Below, in pieces: positions 57,491 to 64,000 of a stretch of 64,000 bases of DNA. This stretch comes from Micromonospora_E sp048060115 (GTDB taxonomy: Bacteria; Actinomycetota; Actinomycetes; Mycobacteriales; Micromonosporaceae). The stretch's first letter is position 1; each line of letters opens with the position of its first letter. The notes beneath the pieces are model-generated. The model was not told the DNA's origin. It saw only the letters and a list, made by a program, of their open reading frames with translations, and did no database searches. The translations under genes were made by a program, and so were the position numbers. The stretch is from assembly GCF_048060115.1 (NCBI RefSeq), contig NZ_JBHMIM010000003.1, forward strand, positions 62,001 through 126,000. Direction: 5' to 3'.

Positions 57491-57573
57491 GGGGTGCTCA
57501 CGCTACGGTGGCGTCATCACCGCCAGGCCAAGCGGGTGACCAGATCGACCCGCGCCGTGCAGGAGGACAGGAC

Positions 57574-58518
57574 ATGTCGCAATACGGACCGCCCGGCGGG
57601 CCGTACCCGGATCAGCAGCCGGACCGGTGGGCTGACCGACACGCGCCGGAGCCGTTCCGGGAGCCGTCAGACCCGTGGGGCGGGAACGACCCCTGGGGCG
57701 GTACCCCACCCCCCGCCGGGCCACAACAACCCTGGCACGGCGAGAACGACCCCAACTGGCAGGCCGGCCAACCCCCGGCCGCGCAACCCGACTGGCAGGC
57801 CGGCCAACCCCCGGCCGCGCAACCCAACTGGCAGGGGTACGGGCAGCAGACGTCGGCGGGTGACCAGAACTGGCATTCGGCGACGCAACCGGCGCCGGGG
57901 TGGGCGGGTGCCGCTGAGCAGACCTGGCAGCAGCCCGGGGCCGGCCAGCACCAGCAGCCGCCGGCAGCGCCAGCCTGGGAGCCGACAGCGGCACCGGGCC
58001 GGCCCGGCAAGAAGAGCGGCGGCGTGAGCGGCGCGCTGCTCGCGGTGGTGATCGGCTTGGCGGTGCTGCTCTGTGGCGGCGGCGCGGTCGGGATCTACCT
58101 GATCAACCGGGCCGAGCCGCAGAACGGCGGGGAAGGACTGGCGGTGCCGACGACGGACCCGCAGGTCGACCCGGCCGTGGTGCCGTCGGCTGGCACCGAC
58201 CCCACGCCCGAACCAGTCCAGGACGACGACCCCACCCCGGCACCGACACCGACGGCGTCGAACGACGCCCGTTTCGTCACCGTCGGCCAGTGCGTGCGCA
58301 ACGAGGCCGACGGTGAGGAGGACGACGCGACGCCGGTGTTGGCCATCACGGAATGCGACGCCGGCGCGTACGAGGTGCTCGCCCGCTTCGATGGGGTCAC
58401 TGAGGGTGAGGAAGACGCGAAGACGAAGTGTGCCGACGTCACCGGCTACACCAACTGGTACTTCTTCAACAGCCAACTCGACGCGCTCGACTTCGTACTC
58501 TGTCTCAAACAGCGCTGA
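57574..58518 (+). CDS. Proline-rich membrane protein with LppU/SCO3897-like extracellular domain (first of two)
   Basis: 314 residues: a Gln/Pro/Trp/Gly-rich cytoplasmic part with 12-residue repeats (WQAGQPPAAQPD then WQAGQPPAAQPN), one transmembrane helix (about 152-175), an Asp/Pro/Thr linker and a C-terminal domain with four cysteines (VGQCVRN, ITECDAGAYEVLARF, KTKCADV, FVLCLKQR) as in the LppU/SCO3897 family. AGGAGG lies nine bases before the ATG. Function unknown; probably an envelope protein. Confidence 0.75.
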   Translation: MSQYGPPGGPYPDQQPDRWADRHAPEPFREPSDPWGGNDPWGGTPPPAGPQQPWHGENDPNWQAGQPPAAQPDWQAGQPPAAQPNWQGYGQQTSAGDQNWHSATQPAPGWAGAAEQTWQQPGAGQHQQPPAAPAWEPTAAPGRPGKKSGGVSGALLAVVIGLAVLLCGGGAVGIYLINRAEPQNGGEGLAVPTTDPQVDPAVVPSAGTDPTPEPVQDDDPTPAPTPTASNDARFVTVGQCVRNEADGEEDDATPVLAITECDAGAYEVLARFDGVTEGEEDAKTKCADVTGYTNWYFFNSQLDALDFVLCLKQR

Positions 58519-58734
58519 GCTGCGACGGCGCCAGGAGCTGAGTGGTTCGGCGGCTAGTGCGACGATGCCCGGGACGCCAGTCGCGCCGGCCGGGACCTGT
58601 CGCCCCGCCCACGTCCGACCTGCCGGCCGGCCGGCAGTTGGCGACCGTTGGTTACCGTGCTGAGTAGCACGGTTGTTCCGCGCTACGCTGCCAGACCACC
58701 TCGACCCCGCTGCAGCGACGACGCTAGGGAGATC

Positions 58735-59553
58735 ATGTCCAGCTACGGTCCGCCGGGCCACCCCGGTGCGGGACAGCCCGACGACCCCGCCGGCCAACCC
58801 GGATATCCGCCGCCCGGTCAGGCCTTTCCGCCACCGCCCGGGTATCCCTCACCGGGCGAGTATCCGGCCGGTGGCGGCTACCCACCCCCGGGTGCGCAAC
58901 CGGTGTCCGGCGGCGGCTACCCCGATCCCACGACGCCGTACCAGTCGCCTTATCAACCGGGTGGGCAGCCGGGCTTCCCACCGCCGACCTCGGGTGGCGG
59001 CGGCTACCCCCCGCCGCCGGGCTCCGGGGGTGGCTACCCGCCGCCACCGCCACCCGGTTGGGGTCCGCCACCGCCGGGAATGCCAGGCGGTCAGCCGCCG
59101 AAGAAGTCACGGGTTGGGCTGATCATCGGGCTGGTGATCGGCGCGGTGGTGCTACTGGTGCTCTGCGGCTGCGGTGGCCTCGTGGCATTCGCCGTGGCCA
59201 ACGGCGAGACCAGCACCGCGAGCGGTCCGGTCGAGTCGCCGTCGGTGGGCACGCCGGCCGAGTCGCCGGACGACGATGCGGAGTCCGGCGTGCCGCCGAC
59301 CGAGGACGGTGACACCGTTGGGCTGATCGTGGTCGGCGACTGTGTCGTCAACGACGGCACGGATTCCGACGCGGTGCTGCGCAAGGTCGCCTGCGAGCCG
59401 GGCTCGTACGAGGTGCTCGCCCGCATCCCGCTGACCACCGACACGGAGCGCTGTGACGATCCGGTCTTCGGCCACGAGGACACCGACACCACGTACGTCA
59501 ACGACAGCGACCAGGCGATCCTCGACTATGTGCTCTGCATGAAGGAGCTCTGA
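58735..59553 (+). CDS. Proline-rich membrane protein with LppU/SCO3897-like extracellular domain (second of two)
   Basis: A paralogue of the gene upstream: MSSYGPPGHPG opening, GYPPP repeats (about residues 20-110), one transmembrane helix (about 127-150) and a C-terminal domain with four cysteines in the same positions (VGDCVVN, RKVACEPGSYEVLARI, ERCDDP, YVLCMKEL). The cytoplasmic tails differ in repeat type though both are low complexity. No clear Shine-Dalgarno. Function unknown. Followed by a perfect hairpin. Confidence 0.75.
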   Translation: MSSYGPPGHPGAGQPDDPAGQPGYPPPGQAFPPPPGYPSPGEYPAGGGYPPPGAQPVSGGGYPDPTTPYQSPYQPGGQPGFPPPTSGGGGYPPPPGSGGGYPPPPPPGWGPPPPGMPGGQPPKKSRVGLIIGLVIGAVVLLVLCGCGGLVAFAVANGETSTASGPVESPSVGTPAESPDDDAESGVPPTEDGDTVGLIVVGDCVVNDGTDSDAVLRKVACEPGSYEVLARIPLTTDTERCDDPVFGHEDTDTTYVNDSDQAILDYVLCMKEL

Positions 59554-59602
59554 GCCGGCGAAGTTCCCTGCTCGGGCCGGCCGGCTGGCCGCACCCGCTT
59601 CG

Positions 59603-59648
59603 GCAAACTAGGGCTCTCTAGCATCTAAGCTAGAGAGCCCTAGTTTGC
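59603..59648. terminator. 20-base-pair hairpin after the second LppU-like gene
   Basis: Arms gcaaactagggctctctagc and its exact complement, loop atctaa, 49 bases after the stop codon. Much more AT-rich than the surroundings. No T-run, so terminator function is likely but unproven; it could also protect the AAA ATPase promoter. Confidence 0.65.
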
Positions 59649-59682
59649 AGTCGAGAACGACACGATCGCGTCTTCTAGCTGG

Positions 59683-59702
59683 ATCTAGCGATCACGCTAG
59701 AT
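59683..59702. promoter_or_regulatory. Dyad ATCTAGCG-atca-CGCTAGAT before the AAA ATPase gene
   Basis: A perfect 8-base inverted repeat with 4-base spacer just upstream of TACGGT (59710) and the start codon, covering the position of a -35 element. A likely repressor site. Confidence 0.5.
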
Positions 59703-59722
59703 GAGCCGATACGGTGCCAGAC

Positions 59723-60979
59723 GTGGACCCGATCCGGAACCCGTACGCCCCCGGTGCCGGCCAACGCCCGCCGGAGCTCGCCGGCCGGGGCCGCGAACTC
59801 GACGTCTTCGACGTCGTGTTGGAACGGGTCGCCCGGGGCCGCCCTGAACGCAGCCTGATGCTCACCGGCCTGCGCGGTGTCGGCAAGACCGTCCTGCTCA
59901 ACACGCTGCGGTCGCAAGCCATCAGCCGGCTGTGGGGCACCGGCAAGATCGAGGCCCGGCCGGACCAGTCGCTGCGCCGACCGGTCGCCGCCGCCCTGCA
60001 CATGGCGGTACGCGAACTCGCCCCCCGGCATCGGGCACCGGAGCGGATCGACGACTTCCTCGGCGTACTCAAGGCCTTCGCGTTGCGCGCGAACCCGGCG
60101 GCCGCCGGCGGACGTGGTGCCGCGCTCCGGCTGCGCGACCGCTGGCAGCCCGGCATCGACGTGCCGACCGCCACCGGTCGGGCCGACTCGGGTGACATCG
60201 AGATCGACCTGGTGGAGCTCTTCACCGACGCCGCGGCGGTCGCCACCGACGTCGGCACCGGGATCGCGCTGTTCATCGACGAGATGCAGGATGTGGGCAC
60301 CGACGACGTGTCGGCGCTCTGCGCGGCCTGCCACGAACTGTCGCAGCTCGGCGGGCCGTTGATCGTGGTCGGCGCCGGACTGCCCCACCTGCCCGCGGTG
60401 CTGTCCGCCGCGAAGTCCTACTCCGAGCGGCTCTTCCGCTACCAGCGCATCGACCGGTTGGACCGGGTCGCCGCCGATCAGGCGCTGACCGCACCCGCCG
60501 TTCGCGAGCAGGTCGAGTACGAGGCGAAGGCCCTCGACCTGTTGTACGACAAGTCGGGCGGATACCCGTACTTCGTCCAGGCATACGGCAAGGCGACGTG
60601 GGACAACGCGCCGCGTTCACCGATCACCGCCGCCGATGTACGGATGGCCGCGCCCGAGGCCGAGGCGGAACTGGCGGTCGGCTTCTTCGGCTCCCGATTC
60701 GAGCGCGCGACACCGGCCGAACGCGAGTACATGCGGGCGATGGCGTCACTCGCTGGTGCCGCCGACCCGTCCGCCACGGCGCGGGTGGTCGATGATGTCG
60801 ACCCGGACGCGGCGGTGCCGACCGCCGAGATCGCCCGATCGCTGGGGCGCAAGCCGGCCAGCCTGTCGCCGGCCCGGGACGCGTTGATCAAAAAGGGCCT
60901 GATCTATTCGGGCGAACGCGGCACGGTCGCCTTCACCGTTCCGCACTTCGGCCGCTACCTGCGCACCCAGCCCGGTTGA
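59723..60979 (+). CDS. AAA-family ATPase with a C-terminal winged helix
   Basis: A 418-residue protein of the archaeal-ATPase/Orc1-Cdc6-like group: PPELAGRGRELDVFDVV, Walker A GLRGVGKT, Walker B ALFIDEMQD, sensor GAGLPHLPAV, a lid with YPYFVQAYGKATW and a C-terminal winged helix (TAEIARSLGRKPASLSPARD). Stand-alone gene. The GTG at 59723 (DPIRNPYAPG) is chosen since TACGGT ends seven bases before; a GTG at 59714 is an alternative. No nuclease, protease or toxin partner is adjacent. Function unknown. Confidence 0.75.
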   Translation: MDPIRNPYAPGAGQRPPELAGRGRELDVFDVVLERVARGRPERSLMLTGLRGVGKTVLLNTLRSQAISRLWGTGKIEARPDQSLRRPVAAALHMAVRELAPRHRAPERIDDFLGVLKAFALRANPAAAGGRGAALRLRDRWQPGIDVPTATGRADSGDIEIDLVELFTDAAAVATDVGTGIALFIDEMQDVGTDDVSALCAACHELSQLGGPLIVVGAGLPHLPAVLSAAKSYSERLFRYQRIDRLDRVAADQALTAPAVREQVEYEAKALDLLYDKSGGYPYFVQAYGKATWDNAPRSPITAADVRMAAPEAEAELAVGFFGSRFERATPAEREYMRAMASLAGAADPSATARVVDDVDPDAAVPTAEIARSLGRKPASLSPARDALIKKGLIYSGERGTVAFTVPHFGRYLRTQPG

Positions 60980-61034
60980 GTCGAGCATCCGGGTTTGCGG
61001 CATAGCGGACCGGCCAAGCGGGTACGAATGAAGC

Positions 61035-61586
61035 ATGAGACCCGTACGTACCGCTGCCCGCGCCCTACTCAGTGGCATCTTCCTCGTCAGTGGCGCCCGC
61101 GCGGTGGCCAACCCTGCGGCGTACGTCGACCGGGCGAAGCCGGTCACCGATCAGGTCGGACCGATGCTCGGCCGCGCCGCACCACGAGTGCCGACCGACC
61201 CCGAGAGCCTGGTACGGATGCACGGCGCCAGCCAACTCGTGGGCGGCATGCTGCTCGCGACCGGTCATTGCACCCGTCCGGCGGCCGCGGTGCTGGCTGC
61301 GTCGCTGGTGCCGACGACGATCGCCGGACATCCGTTCTGGTCGACCTCGGACCCGGCCGAACGGCAACTCCATCAGGTGCACTTCCTCAAGAATCTGGGA
61401 CTTCTCGGTGGGTTGCTCCTCGCCGCGGCGGATACTAGGGGTCGCCCGGGCCTGCGGTGGCGGACCGGTCGAGCGGTTCGCCAGAGTCGCAGGTCGGTCC
61501 GGCGGGCGATGCACTCGGCCCGGCGGGACGCGCGGATAGCGGTCAGGTCCGCTGCCGTGGCCCGTCGGCTGCCCGGTGGCCGGTGA
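61035..61586 (+). CDS. DoxX family membrane protein
   Basis: A 183-residue protein with four hydrophobic segments (LLSGIFLVSGARAVANP, LVGGMLLATGHCTRP, AVLAASLVPTTIAGHPFW, HFLKNLGLLGGLLLAA) in DoxX layout and an Arg-rich cytoplasmic tail. The HFLKNLGLLGG stretch is the family signature. Some DoxX proteins are quinol oxidase subunits, while mycobacterial ones act in redox stress. No Shine-Dalgarno before the ATG. Confidence 0.85.
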   Translation: MRPVRTAARALLSGIFLVSGARAVANPAAYVDRAKPVTDQVGPMLGRAAPRVPTDPESLVRMHGASQLVGGMLLATGHCTRPAAAVLAASLVPTTIAGHPFWSTSDPAERQLHQVHFLKNLGLLGGLLLAAADTRGRPGLRWRTGRAVRQSRRSVRRAMHSARRDARIAVRSAAVARRLPGGR

Positions 61587-61840
61587 TCCCGCGATGGCGG
61601 CCTGAACTGCCCCGATGCACGCAGCGTAGTCCGTAAATATCGGACTTCATATCTTAGTTTGCCATTGAGCGCTACGAATCATACGGAACACGCCACACTG
61701 CGTTAACGAGGTTGAAATGTCGCGAACTAGTGTGGGATCGGACACGGTAGGGTAACGCGCCCGGTGTCGGACGCCGCTGCGTTCTAGGCTCAGACGGGCG
61801 CTGAAGTTCTGGGCAACCGATAGCCGGGGGTGGGTATTTC

Positions 61841-63337
61841 ATGGTGACGGACGTCCGGGACCGGGTCCGTCGTCTGGCTCCGCTACGCCGGGCCCACTTG
61901 GAGAAACTCCTTCGCGCCGGCCGTGGCGTCGAGCGGGGCACGCTGCTACGGATCGGTCTCGTCGCGCTGACCTGCTATATCGCGTGGCTGGCGATCGGCA
62001 CCTTCGGTAGGCCGTACAACTTCTTCGACATGCGCATCTACCACGGTGCGATCCTGTGGTGGGCCAACGGCGGCGAGTTGTACGAGTTCATCGCACCGGA
62101 GACCACGCTCGGCTTCACCTACCCACCGTTCGCCGGGCTCACCATGCTGCCGATGGCGCTGGTGCCGATGATCACGGCCGGCTGGATCAACGTCGCCCTC
62201 GGCATCGTCACCCTCACCGCCGTACTCATGGTCCTGCTCGGTCCGATCGCGGACCGTTGTGGCTGGCCACGGTGGTTCGTCGTCGGCCTCGCGGTGCCCT
62301 TGGCCGTAGCCATCGAACCCTCCCGGGAAACCCTCGGGTACGGCCAGGTCAACCTGCTGCTCTTCGGCCTGGTCATCGCCGACCTGGTGGCGTTGCGCTG
62401 GCGGGCCGCGCCGGTGCCACACCGGCTGGCCGCTGGCGGCCCGCTGCGCCGGTTCTTCTTCAGCGGCATCTGGGCCGGCGCCGGCATCGGCCTGGCGACC
62501 TCGATCAAGCTGACGCCCGCGCTGTTCATCGTCTACCTGCTGGTCACCCGGCAGTGGCGGGCGGCCGCCGCCGCGATCGGCACCGGGGCCGCGGTCACCA
62601 TCGGCGCGATGCTCATCGCCGCGGACGAGTCGGCGACCTACTTCACCTCCGTGCTGTGGGACACCAGCCGGGTCGGTGTGGCCGACATGACGCCGAACCA
62701 GTCGCTCGCCGGGGTACTGGCCCGGCTGTACGACTCGATGCAGACCCCCGGCCTGCTCTGGATCTCCTTCGCGTCACTGCTGCTCGCCCTCGGGCTGTCC
62801 CGGGCCGCCCACGCACACGCCGACGGCGACGAGTTGACCGCCTTCACCCTGATCGGCCTCACCGCCAACGTCATCAGCCCGATCAGCTGGTCGCACCACC
62901 TGGTCTTCGTGATTCCGGCGATCATCGTGCTGGCCGACGCGGCACTGCGCCGCCGCAGCGCCAGCCGGGGGCTCATCTCGCGCCGCACCTATCCGCCGAC
63001 CGGCCCCGGGATCAGCGGGGTGGCCGGCCTGCGTACGCCGATCTGGTTCCCCGCGCTGACCGGCCTGCGGCACGCCACCGCCGCCGTCGCGCTGTACCTG
63101 CTGTTCCTGATCTCCCCGATCTGGCCGTACGAGCACCAGCTGCCGCAGGTGTCGCACTACCACGACGGGTTGTTCGGCGTCGTGATGGAGAACTCGCTCG
63201 CCTTGGCGCTGATCGCGCTCGTCGCGGCCCTGCCGTGGCGGCCGGGCGCCGAGCCGGCCTTCTACACCGATCCCCAGCCGCAGATCCGACACCGCCGAAA
63301 AGTTACCGGAAGCGCACAGTCGACTACGGGCAGTTGA
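61841..63337 (+). CDS. GT87 polyprenyl-phosphate-mannose-dependent mannosyltransferase
   Basis: A 498-residue GT-C enzyme with about 11 transmembrane helices. The first extracellular loop has the catalytic acidic pair and tyrosine (FDMRIYHGAILWWANGGELYEF), then FTYPPFAGL; later loops have GQVNLLLFGL, SIKLTPALFIVYLL and PISWSHHLVFVIPA, all typical of family 87 (DUF2029). Such enzymes extend mannan or lipoarabinomannan-like chains on the outer face. A GGGGGTGGG stretch precedes the ATG at 8-16 bases. The end overlaps moaE on the other strand by 14 bases. Confidence 0.86.
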   Translation: MVTDVRDRVRRLAPLRRAHLEKLLRAGRGVERGTLLRIGLVALTCYIAWLAIGTFGRPYNFFDMRIYHGAILWWANGGELYEFIAPETTLGFTYPPFAGLTMLPMALVPMITAGWINVALGIVTLTAVLMVLLGPIADRCGWPRWFVVGLAVPLAVAIEPSRETLGYGQVNLLLFGLVIADLVALRWRAAPVPHRLAAGGPLRRFFFSGIWAGAGIGLATSIKLTPALFIVYLLVTRQWRAAAAAIGTGAAVTIGAMLIAADESATYFTSVLWDTSRVGVADMTPNQSLAGVLARLYDSMQTPGLLWISFASLLLALGLSRAAHAHADGDELTAFTLIGLTANVISPISWSHHLVFVIPAIIVLADAALRRRSASRGLISRRTYPPTGPGISGVAGLRTPIWFPALTGLRHATAAVALYLLFLISPIWPYEHQLPQVSHYHDGLFGVVMENSLALALIALVAALPWRPGAEPAFYTDPQPQIRHRRKVTGSAQSTTGS

Positions 63338-63755
63338 CCCACTCTTCGGTCCCGTCGGCGAAGATCTGTCGCTTCCAGATCGGCAACCGGGCTTTCGCCT
63401 CGTCGACCAGTCGGGCGCAGGCGGCAAAGGCCGCCGCCCGATGCGCGGTGCTCACCGCCGCGACCAGGGCCACGTCGCCGATGGCCAGCGGGCCCAGCCG
63501 GTGCGACACGGCGACCCCGTACACCGCCGGATCGGCAGCCACCTCCCGGGCCACCTCCCGCAGCACGCCGGCCGCGCCGGGATGGCCTTCGTACTCGAGC
63601 CGGGTCACCGTACGCCCGTGGTCGTGGTCGCGGACCACACCCTGGAAGGACACCACGGCACCGGCGCGCGAATCGGCCACCGCCGCCTCGTGCGCGGCCA
63701 GGTCGAGCGGTTCCGAGGTCACCGCCACCAGGGCAAGCCGGATCGGTACGGTCAC
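63324..63755 (-). CDS. moaE: Molybdopterin synthase large subunit (MoaE)
   Basis: The catalytic subunit that takes sulfur from MoaD to make molybdopterin. 143 residues with AAVADSRAGAVVSFQGVVRDHD, TRLEYEGHP, AVSHRLGPLAIGDVAL (active-site Arg and Lys region), AAVSTAHRAAAFAAC and PIWKRQIFADGTEEWVNCP at the end (split at 20). GTG start overlaps the moeA stop. Its partner moaD is 12 kb upstream on the other strand, so the subunits are encoded apart. Confidence 0.93.
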   Translation of the reverse strand: MTVPIRLALVAVTSEPLDLAAHEAAVADSRAGAVVSFQGVVRDHDHGRTVTRLEYEGHPGAAGVLREVAREVAADPAVYGVAVSHRLGPLAIGDVALVAAVSTAHRAAAFAACARLVDEAKARLPIWKRQIFADGTEEWVNCP

Positions 63756-64000
63756 GTCAGTCGCTCCCCGGGCAGCAGTTGCAGCGGTACGACAGACACT
63801 TCGTCGCCCGCCCGGCCGGCACCGCCGGGCGGTATCACCGCGAATCCGATGGCGGTCGCCAGGCCACGCAGCATCGCCGACCCGACGTGTCGCACCGGGT
63901 ACACCATCCCGGTCACCGGATCCGCGCGTACCAGCGCCAGATGGGTGAAGTCGCCACGGCCCGGCACCGGCGCGCCCAGCCGGTGCTGCGGCAGCTGTGG
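63752..64000 (-). CDS. moeA: Molybdopterin molybdotransferase MoeA, C-terminal part (cut by the window edge)
   Basis: The frame runs off the right edge; only the last 82 residues are visible. GRGDFTHLALVRADPVTGM, YPVRHVGSAMLRGLATAIGF, then VIPPGGAGRAGDEVSVVPL are the end of the MoeA C-terminal domain (MoeA_C), which inserts molybdate into the cofactor. The stop overlaps the moaE start by four bases (GTGA), so the genes are coupled. Confidence 0.85.
   Translation of the reverse strand, partial: PQLPQHRLGAPVPGRGDFTHLALVRADPVTGMVYPVRHVGSAMLRGLATAIGFAVIPPGGAGRAGDEVSVVPLQLLPGERLT

Noticed and set aside
23261..59648. The large hairpins at 23261, 26870, 46867 and 59603 as one repeat family
   Set aside because: Their arm sequences are unrelated, so they are not copies of a single element.
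1..64000. CRISPR arrays, rRNA genes, transposases or integrases
   Set aside because: No regularly spaced repeats, rRNA-like stretches or transposase/integrase motifs were recognised.

Overview
The window is high-GC actinobacterial DNA, most likely from a Micromonosporaceae-type genome. Pointers are GTG starts, TGA stops, many promoters with no ribosome-binding site, a proteasome activator (Bpa), LytR-CpsA-Psr proteins, DUF397, DUF4192 and DUF5926 families, and many proline-rich membrane proteins. Most of it looks like chromosomal backbone: three tRNA genes, serS, pheA, molybdenum-cofactor genes and transporters. There is no rRNA, no recognisable transposase and no CRISPR array. A near-consensus parS site at 9528 and a pair of DnaA boxes at 49286-49333 would fit a position on the origin side of the chromosome, but that is inference.

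Layout. 1-3.1 kb: end of a carotenoid/isoprenoid operon (crtI-like, idi, a MerR regulator with a cobalamin-type domain). 3.2-9.5 kb: a secreted deacetylase, tRNA-Glu/Asp/Phe, a solute:sodium symporter with its small partner, and an ABC exporter pair. 9.5-18.4 kb: flavin-reductase-like protein, UDP-glucuronate decarboxylase-like SDR, two LCP ligases, rhodanese, sensor kinase plus RsbW-like ATPase, DUF5926, arginine deiminase. 18.6-29.7 kb: small regulatory or unknown proteins, pheA, AIM24, a zincin, OsmC, serS, an esterase, a deletion scar holding two gene fragments, twin HAD phosphatases and bpa. 30-38.5 kb: a binding lipoprotein, dimethylargininase/Lrp, a YbjN-type protein whose C-terminus looks like a proteasome tail, an FdhF/YdeP oxidoreductase, and a partly decayed GntR cassette lying between the DUF6457 gene and mobA. 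38.8-45.5 kb: two divergent clusters (methyltransferase, DUF2064, GT2 / membrane protein; SDR / cytochrome b-molybdopterin oxidoreductase) whose intergenic regions carry the same 11-bp-spaced CTTAC repeats. 45.5-52.9 kb: VOC protein, fdhD, orphan DUF397, DUF4192, fructosamine kinase, moaA-moaD, a phosphoesterase. 53-64 kb: an endonuclease Q-UvrD helicase fusion, EamA exporter, two LppU-like membrane proteins, an AAA ATPase, DoxX, a GT87 mannosyltransferase, moaE and the end of moeA.

How the genes work together. Molybdenum metabolism is the main theme: moaA, moaD, moaE and moeA make the cofactor, mobA attaches the guanine nucleotide, fdhD matures formate-dehydrogenase-like enzymes, and two Mo enzymes (FdhF/YdeP type and sulfite-oxidase type) are present. 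A second theme is envelope building (LCP, deacetylase, GT2, GT87, SDRs). The items most worth a second look are the EndoQ-helicase fusion, the GMYL-tailed YbjN protein next to the GQYL-tailed Bpa, the paired operators at 40.9 and 43.6 kb, and the roughly 18 starts preceded by TANNNT at 6-8 bases, the sign of leaderless mRNAs.
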